Shown: positions 1 to 5,591 of the stretch, in pieces
Layout: each line of letters starts with the position of its first letter
Numbering within the stretch: the stretch's first letter is position 1
Origin: Akkermansiaceae bacterium
GTDB lineage: Bacteria; Verrucomicrobiota; Verrucomicrobiia; Verrucomicrobiales; Akkermansiaceae
DNA length: 7,925 bases
Reading direction: 5' to 3'
NCBI GenBank assembly: GCA_023300065.1
Contig: JALZWJ010000354.1
Location: 1 to 7,925, forward strand
The notes under the pieces: model-generated
What the model saw: only the letters and a program-made list of their open reading frames with translations
Told to the model about the DNA's origin: nothing
The model's database searches: none
Made by a program: the position numbers and the translations under genes

Positions 1-335
1 CCACCACCCTCCATCCCGTCACCCCGGATTTTAAACTCCCACCCCCTCAAGAAAATCAGCCCGCCACAAATCTCCCCTTAAAACGGCAACGTCCACCCAT
101 CTCCATCAACGTCGCTTCCGAAAAACGGGGCCGTCACCAACACCCCCTCGCCGTCCTCACCGGCCCTCACCAAGGGCAAATCCGCTCCGTCCGTGGCCCT
201 TTCCCCCTCTCCGGTTCCTGGTGGGAAAGTAGCTGGCAACACGCCCAGTGGGACATCGAGCTCGATGACGCCCTCCTCCTCCAACTCTCCTTCACCCCGC
301 CCAGAAAATGGCACCTCCTCGGGATTTATGCCTAG
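1..335 (+). CDS. imuB: ImuB-like Y-family polymerase homologue, C-terminal end (partial)
   Basis: This is the tail of a reading frame that enters from the left edge. The first complete codon begins at position 3 and the frame ends with TAG at 333-335, giving 110 visible residues. ImuB is a catalytically inactive Y-family polymerase relative that links ImuA and DnaE2 to the sliding clamp during mutagenic translesion synthesis. The final ~55 residues carry the typical ImuB ending: a GQIRSVRGPFPLSGSWW stretch, then QWDIELDDALLLQLSF and a closing WHLLGIYA. The Gly-Arg-Val-Arg-Gly-Pro and Trp-Trp pattern recurs in ImuB C-termini. The part before it (about residues 1-45) is proline-rich and looks like a linker. 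The palm and finger regions and the clamp-binding motif lie outside the window. Position directly upstream of dnaE2 strongly supports the assignment. No internal start codon is needed because the gene is truncated by the window. Confidence 0.82.
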   Translation, partial: TTLHPVTPDFKLPPPQENQPATNLPLKRQRPPISINVASEKRGRHQHPLAVLTGPHQGQIRSVRGPFPLSGSWWESSWQHAQWDIELDDALLLQLSFTPPRKWHLLGIYA

Positions 336-3300
336 TCGACGTAGCAGAGTCTCTTCTACTTGGCCCTCAGTATCATCGACCCAGCACATCCTTTAAAAGA
401 ACCGTGGAACTCCTCGCCAAATCCTCCTTCTCCTTCCTCCGCGGCTCTTCCCCGCCAGAGGCCCTCATCGAGCGTGCCGCCGAACTCGGCCACACCTCCC
501 TCGGCCTTGTCGATCACATGGGCTACTACGGTTCCGCCCGCGCCCACGCCGCCGCCCAGAAATACGGGCTCAAAGCCATCACCGGAGCCACTCTCGAGAA
601 CATTTCTCACTTCCGCGCTCTGACGATTCTCAACAAATCACGCCTCGGTTACCAAAACCTCTCCAGACTCCTCACCGACCTCCATTGTGAGCAAGATGTG
701 AATAACTTCCGCGCCCGCGATCTCACCGGAACCCACGCCGTCCTCACCCCAGACTCCCTCCACAACCCCACCAAAGCAAACCTCCTAGCCGCCGCCACCG
801 CTCTCAAAAACCACTTCGGCCCCGGAAATGTCTCGATCGCCCTTCACCGCCATTTCCGGCGAGGGGAGGAAAAACGAAACCGCCTCCTCCATGATCTCGC
901 CGCTCACCTCGATCTTCCCCTCCTCGCTACGAATTCGCCCCTCTACGCCACCCGCCCTGACCGCCTCCTCGCCGATGCCTTCACCTGCCTCCGTGAGCAC
1001 AAAACGCTCGATGACGCCGGCCGCCTCCTCGAAAGCAACGGCGAGCGCTTTTTGAAATCTCCTAAAGATATCCACAGCTTATTCACAGGTTATCCACAAG
1101 CTGTCACCCATGCTTACGCCCTCGCCGAAGAATGCTCCACCTTCTCCCTCTCCAATCTTGGCTACCGTTTCCCATCCTACCAAAATCCGGAGACTGGAGA
1201 GTTATTCACAGATCGTGAACAGTGTGAATATCTTCGTCACGTCGTGAAGAAGGGGCTCGCGACTCGCTTCCGCATTTTAAGTAATAAACACACGCAACAG
1301 ATTGATGAGGAATTACGAACAATTGAAACTTTAGGATTCTCAGGCTATTTCCTCATCGTCTGGGATCTCGTTCGATTCGCCCGTTCTCAGGGCATTCTCT
1401 GCCAAGGCCGAGGCTCCGCCGCCAACTCTCTCGTCTGTTACGCAATCGGCGTAACAAGTGTCGACCCCGTCGAGGGCGGCCTCCTCTTCGAGCGTTTCCT
1501 CTCGGAGAACCGTCAATCTTGGCCAGATATCGATATCGACTTCCCTTCCGGCGAACGGCGGGAAGCGGTCATCCAATACCTCTTCAAAAAGTATGCCCCG
1601 CGAGGTGCCGCCATGACGGCCAATGTCATCACCTACAAACCCAGATCGGCCTTCCGCGAGATGTCAAAGATCCTAGGCTTCCCGGAATCCATCGCGAACC
1701 GTTTTACCGATCTCTGCTCCTCCGGTGAGTCCTCCACGGGTCACGGTGGCCCCACTCCAGCAGAGCAGACCATGGCGCTGGCCGATACCATCCAGCGCTC
1801 CGGCCTCTCCCCTTCCCACCCGCGCTTTCAGCCCCTCCTCCAGCTCTATCAAGCCATCCTCGATTCCCCCCGCCACCTCGGCCAGCACTCGGGCGGGATG
1901 GTCTTTTGTGACGATGGGCTAGACCACATCGTCCCCCTCCAACCCGCCAGTATGGAGAATCGCACCGTGCTGCAATGGGACAAAGATGATTGTGAGGATT
2001 TGGGTATCGTGAAGGTGGATCTCCTCGGCCTCGGGATGCTCGCCGCAATGGAGGACACGCTGCGTCTTTGCGAGCAGCGGGGGCACCCCGTGAACCTCGC
2101 TAAGATCTCGAAAAGCGACCCCGCCACCTTCGACCTCCTCTGCCGTGCCGATACCGTGGGCACCTTCCAGGTTGAGTCCCGCGCCCAGATGGCGACCCTC
2201 CCCATCATGCAGCCGCGCACCTTTTACGATGTCGCGGTGGAGGTCGCGATCATCCGCCCCGGTCCCATCGTGGGGGACCTCGTCCACCCCTACCTGAACC
2301 GCCGGACCGGACGGGAGCAGATCGACTACATTCACCCCGATTTTGAGCCTATTCTAAAACGCACCCTTGGCGTCCCGCTCTTCCAAGAACAGGTCCTCCG
2401 AATGGCGATGGTCATCGCAGGATTCACGGGCGTGGAAGCTGATTTCTTGCGTAAGGCGATGTCTTTTAAAAAGTCGGATGACCGGATGAACGAGATCATT
2501 GAGAAACTCAAACGCCGCATGAATGAGCGCCGCATCACGCCCTCTGTGCAGGAGCGCGTCATCCAATCGATCGGCTCCTTTGCCCTTTATGGTTTTCCTG
2601 AATCGCATGCCATTTCCTTTGCCCTCATCGCCTACGCATCTTGCTGGCTGAAGGTCCACCGCCCAGTCGAGTTCTACTGCGGGCTCATAAATAACCAGCC
2701 GATGGGCTTTTACTCCGTCAACACCCTCCTCCAAGACGCCCGCCGCCATGGGATACGCGCCAAGCCCGTATCCGTCCTCCATTCCATGGTAGAAACAGGA
2801 GTGCTGAATGATGCCACCCTCCGCCTCGGATTAAAGCGCCTCAAGGGGCTGCAACGCCAGACCGCCGAGCGGATTGTTGAGAGTCGATCCGAGGTGCAAT
2901 TCGCCTCACTTCCGGATTTCCTAACCCGTGTCAGTCCCAATAAAAAAGAACGCCGCCTCCTCGCCGCCTCGGGCGCTTTGAATGACCTCCCGGAAGTCGA
3001 GCACCGCCGCGATGCCCTCTGGCAAGCTGAGCAACTCCCGCTCGATGATCTCTTCGCCACTCCCTTATCTCCGCAGCCGCAGGAGAAGGTCTTGGAAATG
3101 ATGAATGCCAATGAGCGCCTTAACACCGACTTCGCCCTGCAAGGAGCCACCAATGGCCCGCACCCCATGCGGCTCTGGCGCCAGGAGCAATCAGCCACAC
3201 TCGCCACGGCAGCGAGCCTTTATGAAATGCCCCATGGCAAGCCGCTTCGTATCGCGGGGTTAGTGATTTGCCGCCAGCGCCCAGGCACTGCCAAAGGGCA

Positions 3301-3517
3301 CTGCTTCATCTCGCTGGAGGATGAATATGGGATCGCCAACCTCTTCGTCCCGCGCAAAACCTTCCATCAATTCAAGCTCATCATCACAAGCGAATCCTTC
3401 CTCCTAGCCCGTGGGCGCGTGCAAATCACCGAGGGAGGGCAGCCGACGGTCTACGTCACTTCGCTGGAACCGCTCGGCCATTCAGATCTCGCCACCACGT
3501 CGCACGACTTTCACTAG
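308..3517 (+). CDS. dnaE2: Error-prone DNA polymerase III alpha subunit, DnaE2/ImuC
   Basis: DnaE2 is the C-family polymerase of the ImuA-ImuB-DnaE2 mutasome and copies past DNA lesions with low fidelity. Residues are numbered from ATG 308 (1069 aa, normal for the family). The PHP domain starts near 33 with a KSSFSFLRG motif and has VDH at 68-70. GRGSAAN is at 367-373. The catalytic PDIDIDF is at 406-412, and the third active-site Asp is D571 in KVDLLGL. RPGPI, FQEQV and GFPESH (762-767) follow, then NNQPMGFY, a helix-hairpin-helix region from about 839, and an OB fold near 978-1055 with RQRPGTAKG. The QPMGFY and RQRPGTAKG motifs favour DnaE2 over replicative DnaE. The PHP domain lacks the His-x-His metal ligands, as in other DnaE2 proteins. 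The start is uncertain. ATG 308 overlaps imuB by 28 nt and adds 32 residues unlike the family, whereas GTG 404 begins right at the conserved N-terminus (VELLAKSSFSF). Neither has a Shine-Dalgarno sequence, and I think GTG 404 is at least as likely. Confidence 0.95.
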   Translation: MAPPRDLCLVDVAESLLLGPQYHRPSTSFKRTVELLAKSSFSFLRGSSPPEALIERAAELGHTSLGLVDHMGYYGSARAHAAAQKYGLKAITGATLENISHFRALTILNKSRLGYQNLSRLLTDLHCEQDVNNFRARDLTGTHAVLTPDSLHNPTKANLLAAATALKNHFGPGNVSIALHRHFRRGEEKRNRLLHDLAAHLDLPLLATNSPLYATRPDRLLADAFTCLREHKTLDDAGRLLESNGERFLKSPKDIHSLFTGYPQAVTHAYALAEECSTFSLSNLGYRFPSYQNPETGELFTDREQCEYLRHVVKKGLATRFRILSNKHTQQIDEELRTIETLGFSGYFLIVWDLVRFARSQGILCQGRGSAANSLVCYAIGVTSVDPVEGGLLFERFLSENRQSWPDIDIDFPSGERREAVIQYLFKKYAPRGAAMTANVITYKPRSAFREMSKILGFPESIANRFTDLCSSGESSTGHGGPTPAEQTMALADTIQRSGLSPSHPRFQPLLQLYQAILDSPRHLGQHSGGMVFCDDGLDHIVPLQPASMENRTVLQWDKDDCEDLGIVKVDLLGLGMLAAMEDTLRLCEQRGHPVNLAKISKSDPATFDLLCRADTVGTFQVESRAQMATLPIMQPRTFYDVAVEVAIIRPGPIVGDLVHPYLNRRTGREQIDYIHPDFEPILKRTLGVPLFQEQVLRMAMVIAGFTGVEADFLRKAMSFKKSDDRMNEIIEKLKRRMNERRITPSVQERVIQSIGSFALYGFPESHAISFALIAYASCWLKVHRPVEFYCGLINNQPMGFYSVNTLLQDARRHGIRAKPVSVLHSMVETGVLNDATLRLGLKRLKGLQRQTAERIVESRSEVQFASLPDFLTRVSPNKKERRLLAASGALNDLPEVEHRRDALWQAEQLPLDDLFATPLSPQPQEKVLEMMNANERLNTDFALQGATNGPHPMRLWRQEQSATLATAASLYEMPHGKPLRIAGLVICRQRPGTAKGHCFISLEDEYGIANLFVPRKTFHQFKLIITSESFLLARGRVQITEGGQPTVYVTSLEPLGHSDLATTSHDFH
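697..705 (-). promoter_or_regulatory. DnaA-box consensus match inside dnaE2
   Basis: The plus strand reads TGTGAATAA, the reverse complement of the perfect DnaA box TTATTCACA (consensus TTATNCACA). It lies in dnaE2 codons for Asp-Val-Asn-Asn. It is the most distant member of a group of boxes that continues at 1068-1098 and 1202-1231. Alone it would mean little; the clustering makes it worth recording. Function is not shown by the sequence. Confidence 0.4.
1068..1100 (+). repeat. Three tandem 11-bp repeats, each a DnaA-box match
   Basis: Three consecutive 11-bp units start at 1068, 1079 and 1090: ATATCCACAGC, TTATTCACAGG and TTATCCACAAG. The second and third open with perfect DnaA boxes (TTATNCACA). 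The first matches 8 of 9 positions. Because 11 is not a multiple of three, the units are read in three different codon phases (Asp-Ile-His-Ser, Leu-Phe-Thr-Gly, Tyr-Pro-Gln-Ala). The likeness is therefore in the DNA and not in the protein. A spacing of about one helical turn would place DnaA monomers on the same face of the helix. The leucine codon used is TTA, which is uncommon in this CTC-rich gene. DnaA binding is inferred, not demonstrated. Confidence 0.6.
1202..1231 (+). promoter_or_regulatory. Second DnaA-box pair, inverted, inside dnaE2
   Basis: TTATTCACA at 1202-1210 is a perfect DnaA box. TGTGAATAT at 1223-1231 is an inverted box with one mismatch, so TATTCACA and TGTGAATA form an 8-bp inverted repeat with a 12-nt spacer. 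A nested dyad, TTCAC (1205-1209) and GTGAA (1215-1219), sits inside. The pair lies about 100 bp after the tandem 11-bp repeats and 40 bp before an A+T-rich stretch. It is coding sequence of dnaE2 throughout. Confidence 0.4.
1271..1340. other. A+T-rich stretch downstream of the DnaA-box cluster
   Basis: By hand count about two thirds of these 70 bases are A or T, in a gene that is otherwise C-rich. The segment codes for a normal DnaE2 region (roughly RILSNKHTQQ through TIETLGFSG), using codons such as TTA, ATT, AAT and AAA that are scarce in the rest of the gene. Its position just after the DnaA-box group resembles the order of boxes and duplex-unwinding element at bacterial origins. It may equally be ordinary local composition. 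Confidence 0.3.
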
Positions 3518-3565
3518 AGTGAATGGCGCTTGTTTCAGCGTTTCAGGCCGCTTCGAAGAGGTTTC

Positions 3566-3580
3566 ACCGCGATGCGGTTT
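3566..3580 (+). terminator. Small hairpin after dnaE2, weak terminator candidate
   Basis: ACCGC (3566-3570) and GCGGT (3574-3578) form a perfect 5-bp stem around a GAT loop, 48 nt after the dnaE2 stop codon. Only TTT follows, so this is a poor match to a Rho-independent terminator. It is the only plausible stem-loop end signal that I see between dnaE2 and the toxin-antitoxin operon. Confidence 0.22.
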
Positions 3581-3613
3581 AAGCCCCACCTTTTGTCACT
3601 CAAATCACGATCA

Positions 3614-3625
3614 CTACAAATGTAG
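3614..3625. promoter_or_regulatory. Palindrome upstream of the Xre-RES operon, candidate operator
   Basis: CTACAAATGTAG is an inverted repeat of 5-bp arms around AA, centred about 60 bp upstream of the antitoxin start and 21 bp before the candidate -35 element. Xre-type antitoxins usually repress their own operon by binding inverted repeats near the promoter, so this is a reasonable operator candidate. The arms are short and no second copy was found in the gap. Confidence 0.3.
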
Positions 3626-3645
3626 CAATTTTACCTTTTTAAAGA

Positions 3646-3674
3646 TTGACTCTCCCCGAGCCCCACCCTAACTT
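3646..3674 (+). promoter_or_regulatory. Possible promoter of the Xre-RES operon, implying a leaderless mRNA
   Basis: TTGACT at 3646-3651 matches the sigma-70 -35 hexamer at 5 of 6 positions. After a 17-nt spacer, TAACTT at 3669-3674 is a weak -10 (3 of 6). If used, transcription would begin at about 3681, the A of the antitoxin ATG, giving a leaderless message. This fits the absence of any Shine-Dalgarno sequence before that gene. Confidence 0.35.
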
Positions 3675-3680
3675 CCCACC

Positions 3681-4136
3681 ATGAGATACAACGATAAGCC
3701 TCTCAGTTACTTCTTCTTCCCAAAGGAGCGTGAGGTCCCAGCGGGGGTCGTCGCCGAGGACACCCTAGGTATTCAGACCCCTATCGTAGAGCGGATTCGG
3801 GAGGGGTTGCCCTTCCGTGAGTTCACCGCACTCCAAGCTCTCCTCCAGATCCCTGAGGAGAAATTGGGACTCTACCTTGGCATGTCAAATGCCACGCTCC
3901 ACCGCCGCAAGAAATCACGGAGTTTCTCACAGGCAGAGGGTGAGCGCTTGGTGAGGTTCACTCGTCTTTTCGGGATTGCCATGGAGGTGTTCGAGTGTGA
4001 GGAGGCTTCACGGAGCTGGCTGAAAACAGAGAACCCTGGGACCGCCGATGAGGCGCCACTGAGCTATGCGGACACGGAGTTTGGGGCCCGTGAGGTAGAG
4101 AATCTTTTAGGCCGCATTGATCATGGCATCTTCTAA
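3681..4136 (+). CDS. Xre/MbcA/ParS-family antitoxin of a RES-Xre toxin-antitoxin module
   Basis: This 151-residue protein matches the antitoxins that pair with RES-domain toxins. Such antitoxins neutralise the toxin by direct binding and normally repress the operon. After a variable N-terminus comes TPIVERIREGLPF (33-45). A helix-turn-helix-like region follows at about 50-82 (LGLYLGMSNATLHRRKK, with the basic RRKK at 75-78). The C-terminal domain (about 86-151, the DUF2384 type) shows GERLVRFTRLFGIAMEVF, then SWLKTENP at 112-119. The typical ending DTEFGAREVENLLGRIDHGIF occupies 131-151; in known systems this segment enters the toxin cleft. Length is normal for the family. The gene is first in the operon and overlaps the toxin by 14 nt, suggesting translational coupling. 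ATG 3681 has no Shine-Dalgarno sequence. A palindrome and a possible promoter lie in the 163-nt gap upstream. Family assignment is firm; autoregulation is inferred. Confidence 0.92.
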   Translation: MRYNDKPLSYFFFPKEREVPAGVVAEDTLGIQTPIVERIREGLPFREFTALQALLQIPEEKLGLYLGMSNATLHRRKKSRSFSQAEGERLVRFTRLFGIAMEVFECEEASRSWLKTENPGTADEAPLSYADTEFGAREVENLLGRIDHGIF

Positions 4137-4671
4137 TTCACCTCATCAGGGCGTCACCTATAACTTTGCCAAGAAGATCGGCCAACCACCGAAGCCACGG
4201 GTCGAGAAAGATCTCCTCGCCTACCGCATCGTCGCACCGAAGTGGGCCAAGACCGCGCTCTCTGGCGAGGGCGCCCGCTTGAATGGTGGCAGGTGGAATT
4301 CGCCCGGTCACCCCATGGTCTACCTTTCGACAAGCCGCGCTTTGGCCGCGCTAGAGTTGCTCGTTCATCTCACCACGCCAATCACGCGGAGGGTCCCGAG
4401 GGTCATCATCACCGTTCGCGTCCCGCGCGAGCTGGTCGGAGGCAGGCTCTTCACGAGTGAAGGTTGGCAGCGGGAACCTCCTGGCGTGGATTCGACCGAT
4501 CAGGGAGACGATTGGCTTTCTTGCGGCAGTTCCGCAGGCGTCCTCGCCCCGTCCGTGATTCTCCCGGAGGAAAGCAACCTCCTCCTTAATCCTCTGCATG
4601 AGGATTTCAGGAAGGTTGAGATTGAGTCAAGTCGCCCTTTCTCGTTCGACTCCCGGCTTGCGCAAAAGTAA
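4123..4671 (+). CDS. RES-domain toxin, predicted NAD+-degrading enzyme
   Basis: This 182-residue protein carries a complete RES domain. Characterised RES toxins degrade NAD+ (by hydrolysis or phosphorolysis) in the cytoplasm and arrest growth. Numbered from ATG 4123, visible motifs are AYRIV at 33-37, GARLNGGRWNSPG at 50-62 with the family Arg at 57, VYLS at 66-69 with Tyr67, and ALEL at 76-79 with Glu78. The C-terminal part has WL at 131-132, SSAGVLAPSVILPEESNLLLNP at 136-157 and a His at 159. These Arg, Tyr, Glu and Ser positions match the pocket residues expected of an active member, so the toxin looks intact. Length is normal or slightly long. A TTG two codons upstream (4117) is possible, but ATG gives a natural N-terminus. 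The start lies inside the antitoxin gene, so translation is probably coupled. The exact reaction (hydrolysis or phosphorolysis) cannot be read from the sequence. Confidence 0.92.
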   Translation: MASSNSPHQGVTYNFAKKIGQPPKPRVEKDLLAYRIVAPKWAKTALSGEGARLNGGRWNSPGHPMVYLSTSRALAALELLVHLTTPITRRVPRVIITVRVPRELVGGRLFTSEGWQREPPGVDSTDQGDDWLSCGSSAGVLAPSVILPEESNLLLNPLHEDFRKVEIESSRPFSFDSRLAQK

Positions 4672-4682
4672 TCCCCCTCTCG

Positions 4683-4710
4683 CAAAGAATCTCGCTCAGT
4701 GTATTCTTTG
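4683..4710. repeat. Perfect 8-bp inverted repeat immediately before the yceH-like start codon
   Basis: CAAAGAAT (4683-4690) and ATTCTTTG (4703-4710) are perfect inverted arms with a 12-nt spacer, ending 2 nt before ATG 4713. The right arm overlaps TATTCT (4702-4707), a 4-of-6 match to a -10 hexamer whose start site would fall on the ATG. It could be an operator over a promoter, an RNA hairpin hiding the start codon in read-through transcripts from the RES gene, or a weak terminator. There is no T-run after it, which argues against the last. Confidence 0.45.
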
Positions 4711-4712
4711 GT

Positions 4713-5390
4713 ATGAGTGAAACGATTCGGTTCCCCGAGCTGCAACTTGACCAAGTCGAGGCACGCATCCTTGGCTCGATTCTTGAAAAAGAAACGACCA
4801 CCCCAGACTACTACCCCATGACGGCCAAGGCGATCGAGGCGGCCTCCAACCAATCCTCGAATCGCTTTCCCGTCACTCATCTCCAGACGGATGAAATCGA
4901 AGAAGCGATCCAGCGACTCCGTAAAAAAGAGATTCTGATGCAGGTCCACATCTCCGGATCACGAGTCCCGAAATACGAACACCAACTCGGCGACATCCTA
5001 GACATGACCTCGGCTGAAAACGCCGTCATGACCGTCCTCCTGCTACGCGGCATCCAGACCGCCGGCGAAATCAAGCAGCGCAGCGAGCGCATGCACCCGT
5101 TCGAAACAGTGCCTCAAGTCGAAGAAATCCTCCACGGTTTCACCGAGTATTCTTACGGCCCCCTCGTGAGAGAACTCCCCGCTGGTGGAGGCCGGCGCGT
5201 GAAGACATACGTCCATCTCCTCAGCGAGGAAGCGGAGGCAAGTTCAAACTCAGACTCAAATCCTGTAATGCCCACCCATTCCCAAGAGGGTTCCGAGCAT
5301 CGCTCAGAGCTAGAGCAACGCGTGAGCGACCTCGAAGCAAAGCTCGCCCGCGTCTGTGAGCAACTCGGCATCACCGAGGATGACTCCTAA
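4713..5390 (+). CDS. yceH: YceH family protein (UPF0502/DUF480)
   Basis: The 225-residue protein is a clear member of the YceH family, whose biochemical role is unknown; structures of the family show paired winged-helix folds. Key segments are VEARILGSILEKETTTPDYYPMT at about 15-37, ASNQSSNR at 44-51, a first winged-helix ending in SGSRVPKYEH (81-90), and the second domain with LLLRGIQTAGEIKQRSERMHPF. The family motifs EKE-TTPDYYP, CNQ/SNQ-SSNR, SRVPKY and LLRG-QT-GE all appear. A Ser/Asn-rich linker (about 175-195) leads to a C-terminal coiled coil (about 197-219, SELEQRVSDLEAKLARV), also usual in YceH. Length is normal. ATG 4713 lacks a Shine-Dalgarno sequence and is preceded by an 8-bp inverted repeat. 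The gene lies 41 nt after the RES toxin on the same strand but has no known functional link to it. Confidence 0.93.
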   Translation: MSETIRFPELQLDQVEARILGSILEKETTTPDYYPMTAKAIEAASNQSSNRFPVTHLQTDEIEEAIQRLRKKEILMQVHISGSRVPKYEHQLGDILDMTSAENAVMTVLLLRGIQTAGEIKQRSERMHPFETVPQVEEILHGFTEYSYGPLVRELPAGGGRRVKTYVHLLSEEAEASSNSDSNPVMPTHSQEGSEHRSELEQRVSDLEAKLARVCEQLGITEDDS

Positions 5391-5391
5391 A

Positions 5392-5406
5392 TCATTTTTA
5401 AAATGA
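5392..5406. repeat. A+T-rich perfect palindrome between yceH and the tRNA
   Basis: TCATTTT (5392-5398) and AAAATGA (5400-5406) form a perfect 7-bp inverted repeat around a single T, starting 2 nt after the yceH stop codon. The arms are A+T-rich, so it is a weak hairpin as a terminator. It could instead be a binding site upstream of the tRNA gene; the tRNA 5' end is 45 nt further on. Confidence 0.3.
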
Positions 5407-5450
5407 CTCATTAATTTGACGCCCGCTACTTTCTCGCACACACTCCCCGC

Positions 5451-5543
5451 GGAGAGTGCTGCGTGCCTGGTGGTCGCCGCGGTTTTCAAAACCGTTGAAG
5501 GGCAATCTGTCCTTGGTGGGTTCAATTCCTTCCCTCTCCGCCA
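5451..5543 (+). tRNA. selC: tRNA-Sec (anticodon UCA), with irregular pairing
   Basis: The 93-nt sequence folds as a tRNA with a long variable arm. The anticodon TCA is at 5486-5488 in the loop TTTCAAA, on stem GCGGT/ACCGT (one G-U pair). The variable arm pairs AAGGGC (5498-5503) with GTCCTT (5509-5514) around a 5-nt loop. The D arm is long with a 4-nt TGGT loop: GCG and GCC on the left (5461-5463, 5465-5467) pair with GGTCGC (5472-5477), leaving T5464 bulged. The T loop is TTCAATT (5521-5527), the discriminator is G5540, and CCA is encoded at 5541-5543. The anticodon, long D stem and discriminator G resemble bacterial selC, which delivers selenocysteine at UGA with SelB. Only 12 nt separate the T loop from the discriminator, against 13 in canonical bacterial tRNA-Sec. 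T5457-C5533 and T5517-T5531 do not pair. It could be a variant, a UGA-suppressing tRNA-Ser, or a decaying gene. No selA, selB or selenoprotein is in the window. Confidence 0.8.
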
Positions 5544-5550
5544 CTTTCCC

Positions 5551-5571
5551 CTCTCCTGTTTCAGGATTGAG
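5551..5571. terminator. Hairpin between convergent tRNA and phosphodiesterase genes, weak terminator candidate
   Basis: TCCTG (5554-5558) and CAGGA (5562-5566) pair perfectly around a TTT loop. The stem can be extended by CTC (5551-5553) with GAG (5569-5571) across a TT bulge. It sits 8 nt past the tRNA CCA and 20 nt past the stop codon of the opposing gene, where a shared terminator would be expected. No T-run follows on either strand, so the call is tentative. Confidence 0.28.
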
Positions 5572-5591
5572 AGACCTAATAACTGGCGATC

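Noticed and set aside
1704..2335. Several overlapping open frames of 114-142 codons on the minus strand
   Set aside because: All lie opposite the DnaE2 catalytic core. Long antisense frames are a normal by-product of the third-position C bias; none shows a motif or a ribosome site.
2710..3207. A 165-codon open frame on the minus strand within dnaE2
   Set aside because: It is antisense to a conserved, fully assigned part of DnaE2, rich in Arg and Ser as expected from the complement of C-rich codons, and has no recognisable domain.
3411..3671. Open frame of 86 codons spanning the dnaE2 end and the following gap
   Set aside because: It starts in another frame inside the dnaE2 OB-fold region with a GTG, has no family resemblance, and stops just before the antitoxin promoter.
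5416..5444. TTGACG as a -35 element for the tRNA gene
   Set aside because: TTGACG at 5416-5421 is good, but the position for a -10 at 17 nt (5439-5444) reads CACACT, which does not match. TACTTT at 5427 is too close.
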